From G963678445 sp963678445 (GTDB taxonomy: Bacteria > Hydrogenedentota > Hydrogenedentia > Hydrogenedentales > G963678445): a DNA stretch of 64,000 nucleotides. Made by a program: the position numbers and the translations under genes. This document shows positions 57,837 to 64,000 of this stretch, in pieces; within the stretch, counting starts at the first letter, position 1, and each line of letters opens with the position of its first letter. The notes beneath the pieces were generated by a model. It had not been told where the DNA came from, made no database searches, and saw only the letters and a program-made list of their open reading frames with translations. Where the stretch lies: the NCBI GenBank assembly GCA_963678445.1, contig OY782877.1, positions 2,356,001 through 2,420,000 of the forward strand, in the 5' to 3' direction.

Positions 57837-59519
57837 CTAACCTTCAGCGGGGGGGGGCTCCCTTTCTTTTTCGGGGGTGCGGTACTGCAACAACATGCGA
57901 CGTTCTTCGGAACGTGTTTCGCCAATGGCACTCACATAGATGGCGCGCTCGTCGCGTACCGGGCATTCATGGGAACAGATGCCGCAGCCAATACATAAAT
58001 CGGGCACAATAAAGGGCTTGTTTAAAACAACGATATTGCCGAAAACATCTTTAACTTCTTCATCATGGGTCTGGATAGCTTTTGGGGAAACCGGACAAAC
58101 TTCTTCGCAAACCACACAGGGAATTTCCATGGCGTGCGGCAGGCAGCGTCCCCGATTGTAAAAGGCGGTGCCCAAACGTATTGGGCCTTGCTGTTGGTAA
58201 CGTCCCTTGCCCAGTTTTTCTTCTACAGTAATCTTTCGGATAGCGCCCGTTGGGCAGACTTCGGAACACAGGGTGCATTTCAGCTGGCAATGCCCAAGTT
58301 CGTAATTCATCACAGGCGTCCACAACGCTTCCAGGCCGCCGGGCGCTGTGGTCGCTGGCTGGAGTACATTCGTCGGGCATACATTGATGCATTGGCCACA
58401 TTTGACGCAGCGTTCAAGAAATTCCGGTTCTGCAACAGAGCCGGGCGGACGTACAAGCGTGGGTGAAAAATGCGTGTCGGTGTTCATGCCGTGATTTTTC
58501 ACCACGGGCGCGCCCAGTAAACCTGCAACAACGCCAAACAGGGCCTGCCGTCGTGAAAGTACTGGTCCTTTTACGACTTGTTTCGTGTCTAAGCCGATCA
58601 TGCGAAAAGAAAGTGCGTCTTCGGGACAATCGTCGAGGCAATTCATGCAGGAAAAACATTCGCTTTGCCGTACCTTGCTGTTGGGATCGCACGCCCCTTC
58701 GCAACGGGTCGCGCAGAGGTTGCACTGGGTGCATTTTTCTATATCGCGGTGAATTCGAAAGAGGGAAAAGCGGGAGAGGAATCCAAGGAGTGCGCCGAGC
58801 GGGCAAAGCACGCGACAAAAGAAGCGGGGGATAAAAAGGTTGGCGGCAACGAGTCCGAAGAGCATGAGTGCAATCCAGAAAGAACCGACGAAAATACGCC
58901 GTTCTACGCCGGGGGCAAACTTTAACTGGTCTAGCCAGAGGGTGTCCAGGGGTGTTTGCTGTGCTGCAGTTACGGTGTGGTCGATGGCGCCATCCCATAG
59001 CGGTGCAACGACGGTGGCGCAGGTGCGATACATCAGACAAATCGGATCGAGCAGCCCAATCTGCAAGGCCCCCATAGCCGCCATGAGCAGCAGTATGATG
59101 AGGAGAATGTATTTCAGGGCGTAGAGAGGTCGATAACGGTTAGCGTCGATGCGTTTTTTGGCAGAGCGGGTGTTGAACAGCCAACCGACACATTGGTGTA
59201 GTGCTCCGTAGGGACAGATCCAGTTGCAAAAGACGCGACCAAAGAGCAGCGTCAATACGATAACCAGTACACTCCAGCCCAGGTAGCGGTAGACGTAGCC
59301 GGTTGAGAGCATCGAGGAGATCATAATCAGCGGATCAATTTCCAGCAACCGGGATACGGGATAACCGCCGAGGCGTGAGGTCCATGAAGCCCAGACGAAA
59401 AACAGAAACAGGGAAAAGAAAAAAACTTGTGAAATAATTCGTGCGGTAGACAAACGACAAGTGCGCCGACTGAACAGCGTGCGAATGCTCATACCGCGTT
59501 TCTGTCGTTCTTTGCTCAT
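57837..59519 (-). CDS. Membrane polyferredoxin (NapH/NapG-like fusion)
   Basis: 560 residues. The N-terminal half has about five membrane helices with NapH-type 'CNWICPYGALHQC' and 'CRVLCPLGALLGF' motifs, then 'CTQCNLCATRCEGAC' and 'CFSCMNCLDDCP'. After a second basic/hydrophobic stretch resembling a Tat-like signal (SRRQALFGVVAG), the C-terminal half is NapG-like, with 'CVKCGQCINVCP', 'CTLCSEVCP', 'CVVCEEVCP' and 'CIGCGICSHECP'. It thus looks like a NapH-NapG fusion carrying electrons from quinol to periplasmic acceptors. No nitrate reductase genes are here. It overlaps the DUF362 gene by 4 nt, and the aldo/keto reductase gene follows after 59 bp. Confidence 0.9.
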   Translation of the reverse strand: MSKERQKRGMSIRTLFSRRTCRLSTARIISQVFFFSLFLFFVWASWTSRLGGYPVSRLLEIDPLIMISSMLSTGYVYRYLGWSVLVIVLTLLFGRVFCNWICPYGALHQCVGWLFNTRSAKKRIDANRYRPLYALKYILLIILLLMAAMGALQIGLLDPICLMYRTCATVVAPLWDGAIDHTVTAAQQTPLDTLWLDQLKFAPGVERRIFVGSFWIALMLFGLVAANLFIPRFFCRVLCPLGALLGFLSRFSLFRIHRDIEKCTQCNLCATRCEGACDPNSKVRQSECFSCMNCLDDCPEDALSFRMIGLDTKQVVKGPVLSRRQALFGVVAGLLGAPVVKNHGMNTDTHFSPTLVRPPGSVAEPEFLERCVKCGQCINVCPTNVLQPATTAPGGLEALWTPVMNYELGHCQLKCTLCSEVCPTGAIRKITVEEKLGKGRYQQQGPIRLGTAFYNRGRCLPHAMEIPCVVCEEVCPVSPKAIQTHDEEVKDVFGNIVVLNKPFIVPDLCIGCGICSHECPVRDERAIYVSAIGETRSEERRMLLQYRTPEKEREPPPAEG

Positions 59520-60559
59520 CCCAACATCTCCTTCACCCGTCCTTCATAGGAAACCTGGCCGGCTCCCTTTTCTTCGGCACGATACATATATTGGGGATAT
59601 TCAGTGCCTCGCTCCAGGAGCGTTGTATACGCCCATGCGTCCACGGCTACCGGATCTACAGCCACTGCCACGGCATTGTCGGTTTTTACATTGGAGGGGT
59701 CACCCCCCGTGGGGCCATTTTGCATCAAGACACGGCTTCCATCCACAATCGTCAACGTAGGCCGTATCATTATGGCGAGATCTGAAATGATCCCGTGGAT
59801 ATTCTGGTGGAATTGGTTGCGCGCACCGCCCAGCAAGCCGTACCAGTTTTTGAGTCCGATGGAAGCGCCACAGAGATTATGATCCTTGACAGGGGATAAG
59901 CCGATCACCTTGTCAACATTGGTGAATGGACGGTGGAAGAACCACCAATGTTCGATTAATTCTGCGCCTGGCGTGTGCAGCATTTTGAAGGCGTTGGAAT
60001 CAGGCAGGTAGATACGCCCGCCTCCCTGCTCTGCTGCCTGACGTATGCCGCTTTTTGCAAAACAATCGGCGGGGGATTCGATCGGATTATCTGCGACGCG
60101 TACTTCCTGTGCCCGGCAGTCCACCAAGAGCATATGCACCAATAATTCGAGCAATTCCGGGTTAGAAGTCGCTCCTAAATTAGGCGCACGGTCAAAAGCG
60201 ACGTTTGGCTTAACCAGGACAATATCGCCGGGTTGAATATAATGCTTCAGCCCCCCTACTGCGTCCAGTGCTGCGCGCAGGCGTACTTCCAGATTGGTCT
60301 GGTGTCCTACGCCGATATCAGCGCTCCCCGTCGGTTTAGCTACCCGGAAATCCGGTAGCGTAAACGGTTTCACAGCAGGGCGACTACGCAAGCCGCTTAG
60401 ATCCTTTCGCGACAACGGCCAGTCTTCTGGTGCAGTAGCCAGATAGGTGGTTGCACCTGCAATAGCGCCTGTTCCCAGTAAACGTCGAAAGAACCGACGT
60501 CTTTCCATGGCGGGCGCAGCATCCGTCGCCAGCTCGTTTTCCTTAGCTTTCTTCGGCAT
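59516..60559 (-). CDS. DUF362 domain protein with Tat-like signal
   Basis: 347 residues. 'MERRRFFRRLLGTGAIAGATTYL' (~18-40) is Tat-like. The DUF362 body includes 'IQPGDIVLVKPNVAFDRAPNLGATSNPELL', 'DKVIGLSPVKDHNLCGASIGLKNWYGLL' and 'AVAVDPVAVDAWAYTTLL', all family landmarks (KPN, KxH, DPVA.D). DUF362 proteins are widespread beside ferredoxins and often carry Fe-S centres, but their reaction is unknown. It overlaps the polyferredoxin gene by 4 nt (ATGA) and the DUF6599 gene by 17 nt, so the three are translationally linked. Confidence 0.9.
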   Translation of the reverse strand: MPKKAKENELATDAAPAMERRRFFRRLLGTGAIAGATTYLATAPEDWPLSRKDLSGLRSRPAVKPFTLPDFRVAKPTGSADIGVGHQTNLEVRLRAALDAVGGLKHYIQPGDIVLVKPNVAFDRAPNLGATSNPELLELLVHMLLVDCRAQEVRVADNPIESPADCFAKSGIRQAAEQGGGRIYLPDSNAFKMLHTPGAELIEHWWFFHRPFTNVDKVIGLSPVKDHNLCGASIGLKNWYGLLGGARNQFHQNIHGIISDLAIMIRPTLTIVDGSRVLMQNGPTGGDPSNVKTDNAVAVAVDPVAVDAWAYTTLLERGTEYPQYMYRAEEKGAGQVSYEGRVKEMLG

Positions 60560-61640
60560 ACATCAATGCACTCCGCAAGGTTTGCATATGGTTTTCCAAT
60601 GAGGCGCGGTCCACGGCATTCTCTACCCCCAAGACGATACGGCCTTCCCATTGCAGGCCGGTAAACGTCTTGAGATATTTATGCTCCATCCAGGCATCCT
60701 GAGCGGATTCCTCCAGGATATTGAAATCGAAACGATTGTTTTCGAGCAGTTTTTTGAACAACGCCTCCGCGGCAGCGGCATCCTGTGCTTCATGCAGATA
60801 GAACCGTACATCGCTTTCCGGATCGGGATAGCCAAACCAGAAGTTCCGCGCAAACTCATACTGAAATACATCCGAACGTTCGTAGGCGATACGGTCCAGC
60901 GGCACCTGAAGTTGTTGTGCGAGCACTGTAAAAGGTCGTTCCGCTACGGTGGCGCCATCGGCCATGCCCGCCATAGCCGCCATCACATAATGCGCCTTTT
61001 TGCGCACCACATCCGTTTCACTATTACCGGCGATTTTAAGGTAATACTGCCCCAGAAGCGCAATTGCGCCGATTTCCGTTTTGTAAAACCAGGCGTCATG
61101 ATACGGTTCCACCACCCGGCTTGCATCGCGTTGTGCGGCGAAGAGTCCCAAAGCATTTGGAAAATTCCCCATGTCATACAACTCGATATTTAATTCCGCG
61201 TTCTCACTTTCCTTGGCGATGGATACGTAATGCAGCGCCTGAAAACCGAATTGCAGGTACTGTTCTGCTGCCCCATTGATTTTTTCGTACAACGTTTCCG
61301 GCGAAAAGGTTTGTACCCGCGAGGAAGGTTTCCAAAAGTCATCCAGCAACTGTTCTGGGAAGATACCCAGTTGCGGCTGGGCAGACGCCGTTCCCCCCAA
61401 GGCGGGATCGCTCCATCGCTTCAGCGGCGTTCGGTACAAGGTGTCCTCTACCTTGCCTGCCACCAGAAGCGCTGTATCGATATCACGCTCGGCAGGATCA
61501 TAACGGTTCCCCATAGCATGCACCCAAAGGGCGATTCCGACCAGGAGCAGCAGAATCGTGATGCTGGCGACAGTTTCCCCCATGGACACGGTGGAACGGC
61601 GCATGCTTCGTTTCTGAGGATTGAGAACACGTTCCTTCAC
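60543..61640 (-). CDS. DUF6599-like membrane-anchored protein
   Basis: 365 residues from a GTG at 61638-61640, chosen for GAGGGA ten nt upstream; an ATG at 61716-61718 would start close to repeat DNA. One membrane helix ('ITILLLLVGIALWVHAMG', ~20-40) anchors a large extracytoplasmic domain. That domain contains 'ETLYEKINGAAEQYLQFGFQALHYVSIA' and 'NIELYDMGNFPNALGLFAAQR', which I associate with DUF6599-type proteins (LYEKING...YDMG.P.NAFG). No enzymatic motif is visible. It is the first gene of the DUF362/polyferredoxin/AKR set, so it may be a periplasmic partner of that redox chain. Confidence 0.75.
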   Translation of the reverse strand: MKERVLNPQKRSMRRSTVSMGETVASITILLLLVGIALWVHAMGNRYDPAERDIDTALLVAGKVEDTLYRTPLKRWSDPALGGTASAQPQLGIFPEQLLDDFWKPSSRVQTFSPETLYEKINGAAEQYLQFGFQALHYVSIAKESENAELNIELYDMGNFPNALGLFAAQRDASRVVEPYHDAWFYKTEIGAIALLGQYYLKIAGNSETDVVRKKAHYVMAAMAGMADGATVAERPFTVLAQQLQVPLDRIAYERSDVFQYEFARNFWFGYPDPESDVRFYLHEAQDAAAAEALFKKLLENNRFDFNILEESAQDAWMEHKYLKTFTGLQWEGRIVLGVENAVDRASLENHMQTLRSALMYAEES

Positions 61641-61712
61641 CGCTTTATGCTCCCTCGGCGTTTTTTGCAAAAACAGATAAAATACGGACTTAGTGTTCAA
61701 CCTGCCAGGAGT

Positions 61713-61793
61713 TGTCATGAAACACGAAATTTTATTCCGGGCAGGGATGGTAAGGACCATACCTAACGCTTGCGGTCGCTGGACCGTTTCAGT
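61713..61793 (+). repeat. Dispersed intergenic repeat, well-conserved copy
   Basis: 'CATGAAACACGAAATTTTAT' flank, 'GGGATGGTAAGGACCATACC', 'CTTGCGGTCGCTGGACCG'. Same order and spacing as the copies at 7.1 and 55.4 kb. It lies in the gap upstream of the DUF6599 gene. Confidence 0.8.
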
Positions 61794-61828
61794 GTATCGT
61801 ATCCCGCCAGTCTAAGCAAGGATAGCGC

Positions 61829-62110
61829 CTACTCCGTAATATGCAGCACGGCATGCAGGCCTTCCAGGTGTTCATACGTGCCATTGGCAACCCGTAAGAT
61901 AATTTCTGTAAAATCCTCGCCTCCAATAGTGACATCCAACTGGTGGTCCTCACCGGCATGCTGCGCTGTGCGGCGGTGTACCCCTACAATACGTCCGGGG
62001 ATAGTGCGTTCATGCTGCGGATGCGCTTCGGGCTGCGGCGTGCCCTCCTGACGACGCACCGGCGCTCCCCCATGTACCGGCTCTATATATTCCCAAAAAT
62101 CATCCGCCAT
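61829..62110 (-). CDS. Small conserved-looking hypothetical protein
   Basis: 93 residues from the ATG at 62108-62110, with GGGGAGGAA about 8 nt upstream. 'MADDFWEYIEPVHGG' begins a His/Gln/Arg-rich first half, and the second half ('DVTIGGEDFTEIILRVANGTYEHLEGLHAVLHI') has beta-strand character. No signal peptide or known motif. I do not recognise a family, but the start signal, codon pattern and clean end support a real gene. Confidence 0.6.
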   Translation of the reverse strand: MADDFWEYIEPVHGGAPVRRQEGTPQPEAHPQHERTIPGRIVGVHRRTAQHAGEDHQLDVTIGGEDFTEIILRVANGTYEHLEGLHAVLHITE

Positions 62111-62149
62111 AGCCCAGTTCCTCCCCAAAAATGCAGCGCGCTATCGTAG

Positions 62150-62212
62150 GAAATTTTGCGATGGTCAGGGGTGCCTCCCTACCTGTCGCCTGTGGCCTCA
62201 GGGCCATCTAAT
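62150..62212 (+). repeat. Dispersed intergenic repeat, diverged copy
   Basis: 'TTTTGCGATGGTCAGGGGTG', 'CCTCCCTACCTGTCGCCTGT' and 'GGCCTCAGGGCCATCTAAT' keep the layout but not the exact hairpin; the stem is now GGCCTCAGGGCC. It lies between the small gene and the DJ-1 gene. Confidence 0.5.
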
Positions 62213-62765
62213 CGCGCACCAAGCCCTTTTCCACCGCATCGCGCTGTGTCGTTCCGCACAAAACCTGCACGAGAGTCAATGCGAAATCCATCGCCGTACC
62301 CGGACCGCGGCCCGTGATGACCTTGCCGTCACATTCGACCGCTGCACCGGTATACGTGACATCAGGAAATTCACCCGTATCCAGAAAACCGGGATACGCC
62401 GTTGCCTTCTTCCCAGCCAACAAACCATTTTTTGCCAGTACATGCGGTGCTGCACAGATTGCAGCAATATACTTACCGGCCGCGGCCATTTCCTTAAGCG
62501 TTTTACAGACCAAAGGATCTTCTCCAAGGTATTTAGCGCCGGGCATTCCTCCTGGCAACACGATCATGTCATACGAATGCTGTTGTAAAGCCGCAGTCAG
62601 GGTGGTGTCTGGCTGTAAGATTACACCACGACTCGCGGTTACAGGTGCTGTATCCAGGCCCGCCGAAACCACGGTCAACTCTGCACGCCGCAAAATATCA
62701 ATCACAGTCACCGCTTCCAATTCTTCGCAGGATTGCGCCAGTGGCACCAGGACAGCCTTCGACAT
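62208..62765 (-). CDS. DJ-1/PfpI family protein (YajL-like)
   Basis: 185 residues, the usual length. 'AVLVPLAQSCEELEAVTVIDILRRA' carries the conserved Glu. 'DMIVLPGGMPGAKYL' is the G-G-x-P-G loop, and 'YIAAICAAPHVLAKNGLL' has the nucleophilic-elbow Cys with following His/Pro as in DJ-1/YajL. 'VITGRGPGTAMDFALTLV' closes the domain. Members protect proteins against oxidative and carbonyl stress or act as glyoxalase III; the exact activity is debated. Monocistronic, with repeat DNA on both sides. Confidence 0.93.
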   Translation of the reverse strand: MSKAVLVPLAQSCEELEAVTVIDILRRAELTVVSAGLDTAPVTASRGVILQPDTTLTAALQQHSYDMIVLPGGMPGAKYLGEDPLVCKTLKEMAAAGKYIAAICAAPHVLAKNGLLAGKKATAYPGFLDTGEFPDVTYTGAAVECDGKVITGRGPGTAMDFALTLVQVLCGTTQRDAVEKGLVRD

Positions 62766-62884
62766 GGTTTTTATTCTCCTTTATCCCCTTTTTCAGCACG
62801 CTATCATGAAATTATCCGGCTGTGTCCATTAACTACAAGTAGAGTGGCTGCCGAACAGATAAATGTGTAGTGCCGAAAATCCAA

Positions 62885-62972
62885 AAATATGTCATACAAA
62901 ACGAGATTTCGTTTCGGTCAGGTAGGGGCAGGCCTCTATCTATTGCGAGTGGCGCTGGCCACCTGATTTCTA
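62885..62972 (+). repeat. Dispersed intergenic repeat, diverged copy
   Basis: 'GTCATACAAAACGAGATTTC', 'GTTTCGGTCAGGTAGGGGCA', 'GGCCTCTATCTATTGCGAGT' and 'GGCGCTGGCCACC'. Its end matches the reverse complement of the units near 12.8 and 14.2 kb (GGCGCTGGCCA), joining the two sub-families. Confidence 0.6.
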
Positions 62973-63081
62973 CAGGCAGTCTATTCCAGAATATTTAATG
63001 TGTCAACTGTTGAAGATTCTGTATAAAACGGCTTAGTATAGGCAATATAAAAAAATCAATACAAGCAATAAGGGGAATGTT

Positions 63082-64000
63082 ATGGGACGTATCCGTATAT
63101 GCGCGACCCTGTTTATTGTGTGGGGCTCTTTGCTTGCATCGTCCGAAGCAAACGCTGTCGAAGCCAAAGCGAAAATTCTTTCGGTTCAAAAGATTTGGGA
63201 TGCCGGCGGTCATAATGCATTTACGGATTTGATTCGCTTTAAGAAATGCTGGTATTGCTGTTTTCGGGAAGCGGAAGGCCATGTAAAAGGGGACGGCGCG
63301 TTGCGCGTCATTACTTCAGAAAATGGAACGGATTGGACCGCTGCCGCCTTTCTTCGTGAAGAGGGTATCGACTTGCGCGATCCAAAGCTTTCCATTACCC
63401 CGGATAATCGCTTGATGATGGTGGCGGGCGGTTCGATCTATAAGGGGGAAGAACTGACCGAACGCCAACCGCGTGTTTCCTTTTCCTCAGATGGGGTTTC
63501 GTGGACGGCGCCCCAGCGTATCTGCCAAAAGGGGGATTGGTTGTGGCGTGTTACCTGGTACGACAATGTCGCCTATGGCGTTTCGTATAGCGGTCCTGTA
63601 GAAAATGCATTGAATTGGCGGCTTACCCTGGTGAAAAGTGAGGATGGCATTGAGTTTACCCCCCTCACAACATTGCGTGTGCCCGGGCGACCGAATGAAA
63701 CCACGCTGCGTTTTACAGCGTCGGGCGATATGTGGGCTTTGGTGCGACGGGAGGCGGGTTCTCGAAATGCCTGGCTGGGGGTTAGCCCTGCACCGTATAC
63801 CGACTGGAAGTGGAATGAGCTGGAAAAGCCGATAGGGGGGCCTAATTTTATCCAGACTCCTGATGGACGCTGGTGGGCCAGTGGTCGTCAGTACGGCAAG
63901 CAAACCGAAACGGTGCTTGCTGAGCTGGATAGAAAGCATTATCGCCCTGTTTTAACCCTGCCCAGTGGTGGCGATACCAGCTACCCGGGTATGGTGTGGT
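63082..64000 (+). CDS. Exported sialidase-like (BNR-repeat) protein, 5' part
   Basis: 306 codons are visible and the frame is open at the window end. ATG 63082 has AAGGGGA ~5 nt upstream. Signal peptide 'MGRIRICATLFIVWGSLLASSEANA'. The repeated pattern of short strands with 'SENGTDWTAA', 'SSDGVSWTAPQRI', 'SEDGIEFTPL' corresponds to Asp-box (S-x-D-G-x-x-W) motifs of six-bladed sialidase/BNR propellers. 'GGDTSYPGMVW' at the end is typical of exo-sialidase-like proteins from Planctomycetes-type genomes. Whether it cleaves sialic acid or another glycan cannot be said without the C-terminus. Confidence 0.85.
   Translation, partial: MGRIRICATLFIVWGSLLASSEANAVEAKAKILSVQKIWDAGGHNAFTDLIRFKKCWYCCFREAEGHVKGDGALRVITSENGTDWTAAAFLREEGIDLRDPKLSITPDNRLMMVAGGSIYKGEELTERQPRVSFSSDGVSWTAPQRICQKGDWLWRVTWYDNVAYGVSYSGPVENALNWRLTLVKSEDGIEFTPLTTLRVPGRPNETTLRFTASGDMWALVRREAGSRNAWLGVSPAPYTDWKWNELEKPIGGPNFIQTPDGRWWASGRQYGKQTETVLAELDRKHYRPVLTLPSGGDTSYPGMVW

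Overview
The window looks like chromosome of an uncultured Gram-negative bacterium. LpxB, a LolA-like carrier and MurB imply an outer membrane and peptidoglycan. Several large exported proteins carry Gly-Glu (GEGEGE) linkers and paired 'ELLRxIQxFN' EF-hand/dockerin-like repeats. I associate that combination with Candidatus Hydrogenedentota and neighbouring PVC-type lineages; this placement is an inference and no marker gene here proves it. No rRNA, CRISPR array or complete prophage is visible.

Layout. 1-4.1 kb: the end of a GT-C type membrane glycosyltransferase, a flippase-like membrane protein and a B12-binding radical SAM enzyme, probably for an envelope lipid. 4.1-9.9 kb: a nucleoside deoxyribosyltransferase-like protein, beta-carbonic anhydrase, a degenerate prolyl-tRNA synthetase paralogue interrupted by an in-frame TAG, class II fumarase and MurB. 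10-17.7 kb: an LRR-Roc-COR (Roco) GTPase, a secreted protein flanked by repeats and a 1093-residue exported protein with eight InlB-type B-repeats. 18-21.4 kb: YhbY, a two-gene restriction-modification pair and a REC-GAF-HD-GYP c-di-GMP regulator. 21.4-33.6 kb: ArgH, a Gfo/Idh/MocA oxidoreductase coupled to LpxB, PolA, Rho, a candidate structured RNA with its own promoter, an XRE regulator that appears leaderless, CarA and an SDR dehydrogenase. 33.8-48.7 kb: exported multidomain proteins (a double FGE-fold protein, a papain-like protease, two WD40 paralogues) around a run of Maf, LolA-like, DivIVA, ProC, short-form N-acetylglutamate synthase and PIG-L deacetylase genes. 48.8-51.4 kb: a small genomic island inserted at the 3' end of tRNA-Pro(GGG), bounded by a duplicated att-like sequence. 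52-64 kb: a membrane-anchored, apparently catalytically dead GH3/NagZ-like protein with a LysM domain, a thiamine-binding family protein, a membrane zinc protease, tRNA-His, a four-gene Fe-S redox cluster (DUF6599, DUF362, polyferredoxin, Tat-exported aldo/keto reductase), a DJ-1 protein and the start of a sialidase-like exported protein.

Across the window, intergenic gaps are filled by related copies of a dispersed repeat whose core is a hairpin (GCGGTC-GCTG-GACCGC) next to an 'AAGGACCATACCTA'-like block. It occurs in both orientations and is locally amplified in tandem. Arginine/proline metabolism (ArgA, ArgH, CarA, ProC) and envelope biogenesis are recurrent themes, but the genes sit in many short transcription units rather than long operons.
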